DNA of 11,752 bases from Rhodanobacter sp. Its GTDB lineage: Bacteria; Pseudomonadota; Gammaproteobacteria; Xanthomonadales; Rhodanobacteraceae. The stretch lies in contig JAPHUU010000205.1 in NCBI GenBank assembly GCA_026193555.1, positions 1 through 11,752 on the forward strand, written 5' to 3'. Below, in pieces: positions 1 to 5,803 of the stretch; the first letter of the stretch is position 1; each line of letters begins with the position of its first letter. A program made the translations under genes and the position numbers. The notes under the pieces are model-generated. The model searched no databases. It saw nothing but the letters and a program-made list of their open reading frames with translations, and had not been told where the DNA came from.

Positions 1-315
1 ATTGAATTCCTCGATGCCCTCTTCGAGCTGCGTTCGGCAGGTCGCGCATATGGTGACCATGCGGTCCGGCTCCACCTCTTCGATCTGGGCCTTCTTGCGC
101 TTGAAGGCGGTCATCCGGAGCTCGTCGGCGCGCTCGTTGGAGCTGACGCCGCCGCCGGCACCACAGCACCACTGGTATCTGCCGTGCTCCTCAAGCTCCA
201 CGAAGCTCTCGGCTACCAGATCCATCAGCTTGCGCTGCTCGCCGATGAGGCTGGCGGCAGCCGTATAGGGCAGCCCGAAATCTCGCTGCAGCTTCTTGAC
301 AGTGATGAAGTCCAT
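1..315 (-). CDS. CCG-domain (Fe-S)-binding protein, partial at left edge and lacking the usual N-terminal part
   Basis: The minus frame is open for 105 codons from ATG 313-315 to the window edge. It shows WCCGAGGGVSSNERADELR with CCG at residues 50-52, then CATC (a CxxC) at 90-93, followed by QLEEGIEEF. This is the second half of a CCG cysteine-rich domain, as in heterodisulfide reductase HdrB, GlpC and LutA-type proteins, which bind an unusual iron-sulfur cluster in electron transfer. The family pattern has another Cys, usually in a DPC motif, about 31-39 residues before CCG. Residues 1-49 contain no Cys. A TGA at 340-342 closes the frame eight codons upstream, so the normal N-terminal half is not encoded here. 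A GGAGAGG lies at 317-323, rather close to the ATG. Codon use is normal for the window, so decay, if any, is recent. It may be a 5'-truncated pseudogene or a translated short variant. The domain call is firm; functionality is doubtful. Confidence 0.75.
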   Translation of the reverse strand, partial: MDFITVKKLQRDFGLPYTAAASLIGEQRKLMDLVAESFVELEEHGRYQWCCGAGGGVSSNERADELRMTAFKRKKAQIEEVEPDRMVTICATCRTQLEEGIEEFN

Positions 316-548
316 ACCTCTCCATGCGATTTCAGACGTTCAATGCGGCAGGAGCGGACGCGACCGTTTGCAGGCCGCCCCAGCCGCGGTGCGCGGCGCC
401 TGACATGCCTCCCGCCGCTTGATGATTTGCACCCCTGCGATGCCGGATGCCATCTGCCTGCCGAACGCCCGGGTGCATCGTCTTCAGATTCAGACAGATC
501 CCTTCACGGATCCCCATGAGGATGCACGCGTGAAATGCGGCGGTCCAT

Positions 549-857
549 GCGAAATTTTCCTAGCATGCAGTCATCGCAGGACCATGCGTGCAAGGCGGCA
601 CCGGCCATACCAATGCGCGACTGCGTGCAATCTGCGCGGTATGCGCGAAATTCATCTGCTCGGTTCGTGAGCAGGCACAGCCCCACCGGCGGCATTGACG
701 CAAGAACTTGCGCGCACAAGTTCACCCTGACGCCGCGTAGGCCACCCGTCGAGGACGGCGCACGGCATCCTCACAAGACGATCAAGGACTTCAAGAAGGC
801 GATGCCCTTGTCTGCCCACGCCGTCTCCGCATTGCCCACGGGCTGCCTGGCGAAATT
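549..857 (+). repeat. Three dispersed direct copies of GCGAAATT
   Basis: The octamer GCGAAATT occurs at 549-556, 645-652 and 850-857. The first two share more context: ATGCGAAATT at 547-556 and ATGCGCGAAATT at 641-652. A further ATGCGCGA sits at 613-620. Three copies of an A/T-containing octamer in about 310 bases of GC-rich DNA is more than expected by chance, but the spacings (96 and 205 bases) are irregular. It could be a protein-binding site or the leftover of a duplicated segment. Confidence 0.35.
704..723. promoter_or_regulatory. 20-base interrupted palindrome, operator-like
   Basis: GAACTTG at 704-710 and CAAGTTC at 717-723 are perfect 7-base inverted repeats separated by six bases (CGCGCA). 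This is the size and shape of a site for a dimeric repressor of the TetR, LysR or MarR type. No regulator gene is in the window. As a hairpin it would be short and has no T-tract, so a DNA operator reading fits better than a terminator. It lies about 390 bases from the Fe-S gene start and about 530 from the synthase start, which is far for direct control of either. Confidence 0.35.
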
Positions 858-1016
858 GAACTCCGTCTCGCGCCAGCCGTGACGGCGAGCCAACACCGAA
901 CTTCCAGCAGCTCTGACCGACCCAGCCCTGGGCCACCGCAGCACAGCGGCCAGCGCGTTGGTGACGGGCCTTGCCGGATCATCGGCAGGAGCTTCCCTCA
1001 TGGCAATGCAGCACAT
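771..1016 (-). other. Possible gene remnant or small unrecognised ORF
   Basis: A minus-strand frame of about 81 codons ends at TGA 771-773. Its last 35 or so codons, including EFNFARQPVGNAETAW and ending KGIAFLKSLIVL, have almost exclusively G or C in third position, like real genes in this window. The first half uses far more A and T there. That contrast suggests the tail of a once longer gene. I do not recognise a family. There is no clear ribosome binding site before either ATG. It may equally be chance in GC-rich DNA. Confidence 0.2.
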
Positions 1017-1179
1017 CGCGCATCCTCAGCGGCGCGATGGTGGCGGCTTAGCTTTCATGCCGTATGGCCGGTACGGTGTTCATTTCACTAGTCCAGCCGT
1101 GATGGGCTGCACGGGGGCGTCTCCATCGACGCGGCTCAATGCCATGCTGACCTGGCGCTGACCGCCCCGGCGCGTCGTG

Positions 1180-1209
1180 TTGAGCCTGCAGCCCCGCATT
1201 GGTTAAGCT
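1180..1209 (+). promoter_or_regulatory. Weak candidate promoter for the glucan synthase
   Basis: TTGAGC (1180-1185) resembles a -35 box and TAAGCT (1204-1209) weakly resembles a -10 box, with 18 bases between them. Transcription would start near 1216, upstream of the preferred TTG start at 1256 but downstream of the earliest possible TTG at 1199. Both boxes are imperfect. The main support is position and overlap with the repeat cluster. Confidence 0.2.
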
Positions 1210-1240
1210 CCGCAGGCTTTGTCGCCTGTTGCGCAGGCTC
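1182..1240. repeat. Cluster of inverted and direct AGCCTGC/GCAGGCT elements
   Basis: GAGCCTGC at 1182-1189 is an exact inverted match to GCAGGCTC at 1233-1240, and AGCCTGC (1183-1189) is an inverted match to GCAGGCT at 1212-1218. The two GCAGGCT copies are direct repeats exactly 21 bases apart, about two DNA turns. A half element GCCTG at 1224-1228 lies between them and can pair with CAGGC on either side, leaving loops of six or five bases. In DNA this looks like a multi-site operator. In RNA it would give mutually exclusive small hairpins just ahead of the likely synthase start. Confidence 0.4.
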
Positions 1241-1245
1241 TCCCC

Positions 1246-1249
1246 GGGA
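1246..1249 (+). promoter_or_regulatory. Ribosome binding site supporting the TTG 1256 start
   Basis: GGGA lies six bases before TTG 1256-1258. Neither the upstream TTG at 1199 nor the first in-frame ATG at 1307 has a comparable purine-rich site, so this element tips the start choice. It is short and matches the consensus only in part. Confidence 0.35.
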
Positions 1250-1255
1250 TCCTTC

Positions 1256-3877
1256 TTGAGAACCACCGCAACCCATCACGACAGCCGCTACCCGCTGTTC
1301 ACCGCCATGGTGCTCGCACTGATCGTGGCCGCGATGAACATCGGGCTGTGGTGGTGGGGCAACCTGCCGCATGGCCCGGAGGACTGGCACGGCAAGATCG
1401 GCGGCATGGCGCTGTCGGTATTCCAGCGCTACCAGAGCCCGCTGAAAAACGACTTTCCCAGCGACGACGAGATCGACAGCGACCTCAAGCTGGTAAGCCG
1501 CTACACCTCGCGCGTGCGCACCTACTCGATGCTGCAGAACCCGCAGCTGCCACGGCTGGCCGAAAAGGAAGGGCTGAAGGTGATGGCCGGCGCGTGGATC
1601 GACCGTCGGCTGGACAACAACGAGAAGGAAATCGAGACGCTGATCGCCCAGGCGCGGCATTACCCGGGCACGATCAACCGGGTCATCGTCGGCAACGAGG
1701 CACTGTTCCGCGGCGACGTCAGCCCCGCGCAGCTGATGGCCTACGCTGACAGGGTGCGCGCCGCGCTGCACCAGCCGGTGTCGATCGCCGAGCCGGACTA
1801 TATCTGGCTGAAGTATCCCGAACTGGCGCAGCACGTGGATTTCATCACCATCCACCTGTTCCCGTTCTGGAATGGCGTGCCGGTGAGCGGCCCTTCCGGC
1901 AATCCCCATCCGGCGTTGGACCAGGCGCTTGGCGCCTACGACCAAATCCACCGGATGTATCCGAACAAGCCGATCGTGGTCGGCGAAATCGGCTGGCCGT
2001 CCAACGGCGACCGCCACGAATATGCCTACCCCTCGGTCTCCAACGAGGCGATCTTCCTGCGCGACTGGTTCAACGTGGCCAGGCGCGAGCACATCGACTA
2101 CTACGTGATGGAGGCGTTCGACCAGCCGTGGAAGGAAGGGCTCGGCGAGGGCCGCACCGGCGCCTACTGGGGCATGTTCAATGCCGACCGCCAGCTGAAG
2201 TTCCCGTTCACCGGCCCGGTGACCGAGGACACCGGCTGGCCATGGAAGGCGCTGGCCGCCAGCCTGCTGGCGTTGTTGCCAATGATCTTCTTCGCGCGCC
2301 GCTTCAGCCGCTTCAAGCTGACGGGGCGGCTGTTCTTCGCCATGCTGATCCAGCTCGCCTGCGGGCTGATCGTGTGGGCGGCCACGCTGCCGTTCAATTT
2401 CTACCTGAGCTGGATCGACTGGACCATGCTCACGCTGCTGTTCCCGGCGCAGATCGCGATCCTGGCGATCCTGCTGATCAACGGCTTCGAGTTCACCGAG
2501 GTGCTGTGGCGACCGACCTGGCTGCGCCATGCCGGCATGCTGCGACCGGACCGGCCGGACCGGCAGCCGTTCGTGTCGATCCACCTGGCCTGCTACAACG
2601 AACCGCCGGAGATGGTGATCGTCACGCTCGATTCGCTGGCCGCGCTGGACTACGCCAACTACGAAGTGCTGGTGATCGACAACAACACCAAGGATCCGGC
2701 GGTATGGAGGCCGGTGCAGGAATATTGCGAGAAGCTGGGCAAGCACTTCCGCTTCTTCCATCTGGAACCGTGGCCCGGCTTCAAGGCCGGCGCGCTGAAC
2801 TTCGGCCTGAAGGAGACCGACCCCGACGCCGACGTGGTGGCGGTGATCGACGCCGACTACGAGGTGCGACCGGACTGGCTGGCCACCCTCACCGGCCACT
2901 TCCACGACCCCAAGGTGGCGGTGGTGCAATGCCCGCAGGCGCACCGCGAGTTCGAGCACAACACGTTCCGCCGCATGACCGCGTGGGAGTACGACGGTTT
3001 CTTCCGCATCGGCATGCACCATCGCAACGAGCGCAACGCGATCATCCAGCACGGCACCATGACGATGGTGCGGCGTACCGCGCTGGAGGGCACCGGCGGC
3101 TGGTCGGAGTGGACGATCTGCGAGGACGCCGAGCTGGGCCTGCGCCTGATGCACGCCGGCTACGACCTGATCTACGTCGACGAACCGATGGGCAAGGGTC
3201 TGACCCCGGCCGACTTCAAGGCCTACAAGAGCCAGCGCTATCGCTGGGCGTTCGGCGCGATGCAGATCCTCAAGGGACGCTGGAGCTGGATGGTCAAGCC
3301 CGGTCCGCTGTCGGCCGGCCAGCGCTTCCACTTCCTCACCGGCTGGTTCAGCTGGTTCGCCGACGCGCTGCACCTGGTGTTCACCCTGATGGCGCTGTTC
3401 TGGACCGCCGGCATGGTGGCCTTCCCGCAGTACTTCAGCCTGCCGATGCAGCTGTTCCTGATCCCGGTGATCGGCTTCTTCTTCGCCAAGGCGATCTTCG
3501 GCATCGTGCTGTACCGCGCCCGCGTGCCGTGCAGCTGGCGCGACACGCTGATGGCCTCGCTGGCCAGCATGAGCCTCAGCCATGCGATCGCGCGCGGCAT
3601 CCTGCACGGGCTGACCCGCGAGAAGACCTCGTTCGTGGTCACCGCCAAGAGCCGGCGACTGGGCGAGTCGGGCTTCGCCGCGTTCGCGCCGGTGCGCGAG
3701 GAGCTGATGATGGCGATCGCGCTGGTGCTGTGCATCGTTGGCATGGCGCTGGGCTACGGCACCCGCTACGTCGAGGGCACGCTGTGGATGTTCATCCTCG
3801 GCGCGCAGTCGATCCCGTACTTCTCGGCGGTGATCGGCGCCTGGATCGCGCACAAGGCGGGCGACAAGGCCGGCTGA
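1256..3877 (+). CDS. ndvB: NdvB-like beta-glucan synthase: GH17 domain fused to a GT2 membrane synthase
   Basis: It polymerises beta-glucan from a nucleotide sugar at the inner membrane and probably remodels the product in the periplasm. From TTG 1256 it has 873 residues. Membrane helix 12-34 exports a GH17 domain (46-321) with acid/base E148 in VGNE and nucleophile E244 in VVGEIGWPS. Three helices (330-347, 358-378, 388-410) return the chain to the cytoplasm. There a GT2 domain (436-671) carries CYNEP 446-450, D475, DAD 532-534, ED 623-624 and QRYRW 660-664. Four more helices follow, with an FVVTAK loop (793-798) matching the FxVTxK gating loop of cellulose synthases. Helix count and loop charges fit this topology. 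GH17-GT2 proteins of this order include Pseudomonas NdvB, which makes beta-1,3-glucans. The frame is open to TTG 1199, and the first ATG (1307) would trim the first helix. No PilZ domain is seen. Product linkage and cyclisation are inferred; the symbol is by similarity only. Confidence 0.88.
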   Translation: MRTTATHHDSRYPLFTAMVLALIVAAMNIGLWWWGNLPHGPEDWHGKIGGMALSVFQRYQSPLKNDFPSDDEIDSDLKLVSRYTSRVRTYSMLQNPQLPRLAEKEGLKVMAGAWIDRRLDNNEKEIETLIAQARHYPGTINRVIVGNEALFRGDVSPAQLMAYADRVRAALHQPVSIAEPDYIWLKYPELAQHVDFITIHLFPFWNGVPVSGPSGNPHPALDQALGAYDQIHRMYPNKPIVVGEIGWPSNGDRHEYAYPSVSNEAIFLRDWFNVARREHIDYYVMEAFDQPWKEGLGEGRTGAYWGMFNADRQLKFPFTGPVTEDTGWPWKALAASLLALLPMIFFARRFSRFKLTGRLFFAMLIQLACGLIVWAATLPFNFYLSWIDWTMLTLLFPAQIAILAILLINGFEFTEVLWRPTWLRHAGMLRPDRPDRQPFVSIHLACYNEPPEMVIVTLDSLAALDYANYEVLVIDNNTKDPAVWRPVQEYCEKLGKHFRFFHLEPWPGFKAGALNFGLKETDPDADVVAVIDADYEVRPDWLATLTGHFHDPKVAVVQCPQAHREFEHNTFRRMTAWEYDGFFRIGMHHRNERNAIIQHGTMTMVRRTALEGTGGWSEWTICEDAELGLRLMHAGYDLIYVDEPMGKGLTPADFKAYKSQRYRWAFGAMQILKGRWSWMVKPGPLSAGQRFHFLTGWFSWFADALHLVFTLMALFWTAGMVAFPQYFSLPMQLFLIPVIGFFFAKAIFGIVLYRARVPCSWRDTLMASLASMSLSHAIARGILHGLTREKTSFVVTAKSRRLGESGFAAFAPVREELMMAIALVLCIVGMALGYGTRYVEGTLWMFILGAQSIPYFSAVIGAWIAHKAGDKAG

Positions 3878-3965
3878 GGCGGTCGGCCGCATCGACCATC
3901 AGGCACGCCTGCTGCGGACGTGTGCCGCGACGACGACATTCATACCAGGCCCACATCCGCCTGAG

Positions 3966-3971
3966 TAGACT
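3966..3971 (+). promoter_or_regulatory. Candidate -10 box upstream of tamA
   Basis: TAGACT in the 131-base gap before tamA matches four of six positions of TATAAT and sits 37 bases before the ATG. No good -35 box is found at 16-18 bases; TTCATA at 3939-3944 is 21 bases away. No strong terminator with a T-tract follows the synthase gene, so read-through from it is also possible. Confidence 0.2.
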
Positions 3972-4008
3972 GTGGTTCCGAGCACACGCCCCAGGACGGA
4001 CCCCACGC

Positions 4009-5793
4009 ATGCGCCGAAGCCCCCGACGTCCGAATCCGCTGCTGCTGCAGATGCTCGTGCTGCCGCTGCTGCTGGTCGCCGGAGTGGCCCATGCCGGGGT
4101 GAAACTGGCCGTGGACGGCATCGGCGATCCATTGCGGAACGCGGTGGTTTCCGCGGTCGAGCTGTCGCAGTACGGCCACCGCGAGATCAGCGATGCGCAG
4201 GCCCGGCGGCTGTACGAGCGCGCCCCCGAGCAGGTGAAAGTCGCGCTCGAACCCTACGGCTACTACGAGGCGACCGTCACCGGTGACCTGCGGCAGGTCG
4301 GCAAGGACTGGCAGGTCACGCTGCACGTGCAACCGGGCGAGCCGGTCAGGATCGCCACGGTCGACCTGCAACTGGACCAGAGCGCCAGCGAGATCGCGCC
4401 AATCCACCGCGCCGCGCAGGCGATCCGGCGCCTCAAGGGCCGGCAGCTGAATCATGGCGAATACGAGGCCGCCCGCGATGCGCTCAGCGCCCAGCTCACC
4501 GCGAACGGCTTCCTCGACGCCCGGCTGGTCACGCACCGGGTGGAAGTGAGCCGCGCCGAGCGCCGTGCCGCGATCAAGCTGGCGTGGCAGGCCGGGCCGC
4601 GCTATCGCTACGGCCATATCGTTTTCGACGGCTCGCAGTTCCGCCCGGGCTTCCTCGATCGCTACCTGCCGTTCAAGTCCGGCGACTACTTTTCGCAGGA
4701 TCAGCTGCTGCAGCTGCAGCAGGCGCTGAACAGTGCCGACTATTTCGCGGTGGTCAATGTCCTGCCTGATGTCGACCAGGCAAAGGACGGCGTGGTCGAC
4801 ATCGGGGTGCAGCTGGCGCCGGCCAAACAGACCATCTACACCGGCGGCCCGTTCATCGGCACCGACACCGGCTTCGGCGTGCGCGGCGGCGTCGAGCGGC
4901 GCTGGATCAACCGGCGCGGCCACAAGTGGAAGAACGAGCTGTTGCTGGCACAGCGGCTGAAGATGCTGTCCACGCTGTACTCGATACCGATGCCCGGCCC
5001 CCACCAGCGCAGTTTCAACTTCGGCGCCAACTACCGCGACGCCAACACCAGCACCTCGCAATCGCGCACGCTGGAACTGGTGGCCAACGAGAGCCGGCAG
5101 TGGCGGGGCTGGACGCGCACGCTGGGCGTGCACGCACTGTCCGGCACCTTCACCGTGGGCAAGATCGGCAACGAGCCGGACAACACGCCGGGCGTCGATC
5201 ACGGCAACAGCACGCTGGTGTTTGCCGAAGCGGCACTGATCCGCAAGCGGGCGGACAACTTCGCCTTCGTGCGCCGCGGCTGGTCGCTGACCCTTGCCGC
5301 GCGCAGCACCGCCGGCAGCGCGCTGTCGGATACCCGCTTCAGCCAGATCACCGCCGACGCGAAGTGGATTCGCGCCTTCGCCGGCAACAACCGGCTGATC
5401 GTGCGTGGCAGCGCCGGCATGATCTGGACCGGCGATTTCGCCGCGCTGCCGCCGCAACTGCGCTTCTTCGCCGGCGGCGCCAGCTCGGTGCGCGGCTACG
5501 GCTTCGAATCGATCGGGCCGCGCAACAGCTACGACAGGGTGATCGGCGGGCACAACCTGCTGATCGGCAGCACCGAGGTGGAGCACTACTTCACCCGCAA
5601 GTGGGGCGTCGCCGCGTTCGTCGATGCGGGCAATGCGTTCAACGGCACCGACTACCGGCCGAAGATCGGCGCCGGCCTGGGCGTGCGCTGGCTGTCGCCG
5701 GTAGGCATGATTCGGGTCGATCTGGGCGCGCCAATCCACGACCCACAGCGGCACGGCATCGAACTGCACCTCGTGATCGGACCGGACCTGTGA
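4009..5793 (+). CDS. tamA: TamA, outer-membrane barrel of the translocation and assembly module
   Basis: This Omp85-family outer-membrane protein works with TamB in assembling certain outer-membrane proteins; the pair is also linked to lipid transport to the outer membrane. It has 594 residues, close to E. coli TamA (577). A signal peptide (1-29) ends AHA before G30. Three POTRA-like repeats span about 31-110, 113-195 and 197-270, each with a GYYEATV-, GFLDARL- or SADYFAVV-type turn. The barrel covers about 275-594. The Omp85 signature RFFAGGASSVRGYGFE lies at 485-500, and FVDAGNAF at 537-544 is typical of late strands. It ends GPDL, so the last residue is not the aromatic one usual in outer-membrane proteins. 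ATG 4009 is chosen because the signal peptide starts right after it; the ribosome site is weak (AGGA at 3993-3996). The much longer open frame upstream in this phase is a shadow over the synthase gene. The stop is ten bases before tamB. Confidence 0.93.
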   Translation: MRRSPRRPNPLLLQMLVLPLLLVAGVAHAGVKLAVDGIGDPLRNAVVSAVELSQYGHREISDAQARRLYERAPEQVKVALEPYGYYEATVTGDLRQVGKDWQVTLHVQPGEPVRIATVDLQLDQSASEIAPIHRAAQAIRRLKGRQLNHGEYEAARDALSAQLTANGFLDARLVTHRVEVSRAERRAAIKLAWQAGPRYRYGHIVFDGSQFRPGFLDRYLPFKSGDYFSQDQLLQLQQALNSADYFAVVNVLPDVDQAKDGVVDIGVQLAPAKQTIYTGGPFIGTDTGFGVRGGVERRWINRRGHKWKNELLLAQRLKMLSTLYSIPMPGPHQRSFNFGANYRDANTSTSQSRTLELVANESRQWRGWTRTLGVHALSGTFTVGKIGNEPDNTPGVDHGNSTLVFAEAALIRKRADNFAFVRRGWSLTLAARSTAGSALSDTRFSQITADAKWIRAFAGNNRLIVRGSAGMIWTGDFAALPPQLRFFAGGASSVRGYGFESIGPRNSYDRVIGGHNLLIGSTEVEHYFTRKWGVAAFVDAGNAFNGTDYRPKIGAGLGVRWLSPVGMIRVDLGAPIHDPQRHGIELHLVIGPDL

Positions 5794-5796
5794 GGG
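5792..5796 (+). promoter_or_regulatory. tamB ribosome binding site overlapping the tamA stop codon
   Basis: GAGGG begins inside the TGA stop of tamA (5791-5793) and lies seven bases before ATG 5804. Ribosomes ending tamA would therefore uncover and re-use this site, pointing to translational coupling of the TAM pair. Confidence 0.6.
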
Positions 5797-5803
5797 CGCG
5801 AAC

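Larger units (their letters stand above)
316..1255. other. Long divergent spacer without a convincing gene
   Basis: About 0.9 kb lies between the minus-strand Fe-S gene piece and the plus-strand glucan synthase. By eye it has more A/T runs than the flanking genes. Every open frame in it is short, overlaps several others and resembles no family I know. It must hold the promoters for both divergent genes. Within it I can point to a 20-base palindrome (704-723), three GCGAAATT octamers, a possible minus-strand gene remnant (771-1016) and a repeat cluster (1182-1240). Two smaller dyads also occur: GCCGT/ACGGC around 880 and CCGTA/TACGG at 1060-1076. No tRNA or rRNA pattern is visible. Confidence 0.6.

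Noticed and set aside
2..268. Plus-strand frame of 88 codons at the left edge
   Set aside because: The minus strand encodes a recognisable CCG domain over the same bases; this frame is Ser/Arg-rich and matches nothing.
535..882. Plus-strand frame of 115 codons in the spacer
   Set aside because: Third positions show no consistent G/C preference, codon use is unlike the real genes, no ribosome site is seen and no family is recognised.
1060..1076. CCGTA/TACGG dyad as an operator
   Set aside because: Five-base arms only; too short to separate from chance without conservation data.
3866..3886. GGCCG/CGGCC stem around the synthase stop codon as a terminator
   Set aside because: The stem is short, has a long loop and no T-tract, and in DNA this GC-rich such stems arise often by chance.
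1136..3892. A 918-codon open frame on the minus strand across the whole synthase gene
   Set aside because: It is the antisense shadow of a GC-rich gene: rich in Arg, His, Gln, Ala and Val, with no domain, while the plus strand has all GH17 and GT2 motifs.
2128..4008. A long plus-strand extension upstream of tamA in the same frame
   Set aside because: It lies in another phase of the synthase gene and is Arg/Ala/Pro-rich without domains. The signal peptide beginning at 4009 marks the true tamA start.
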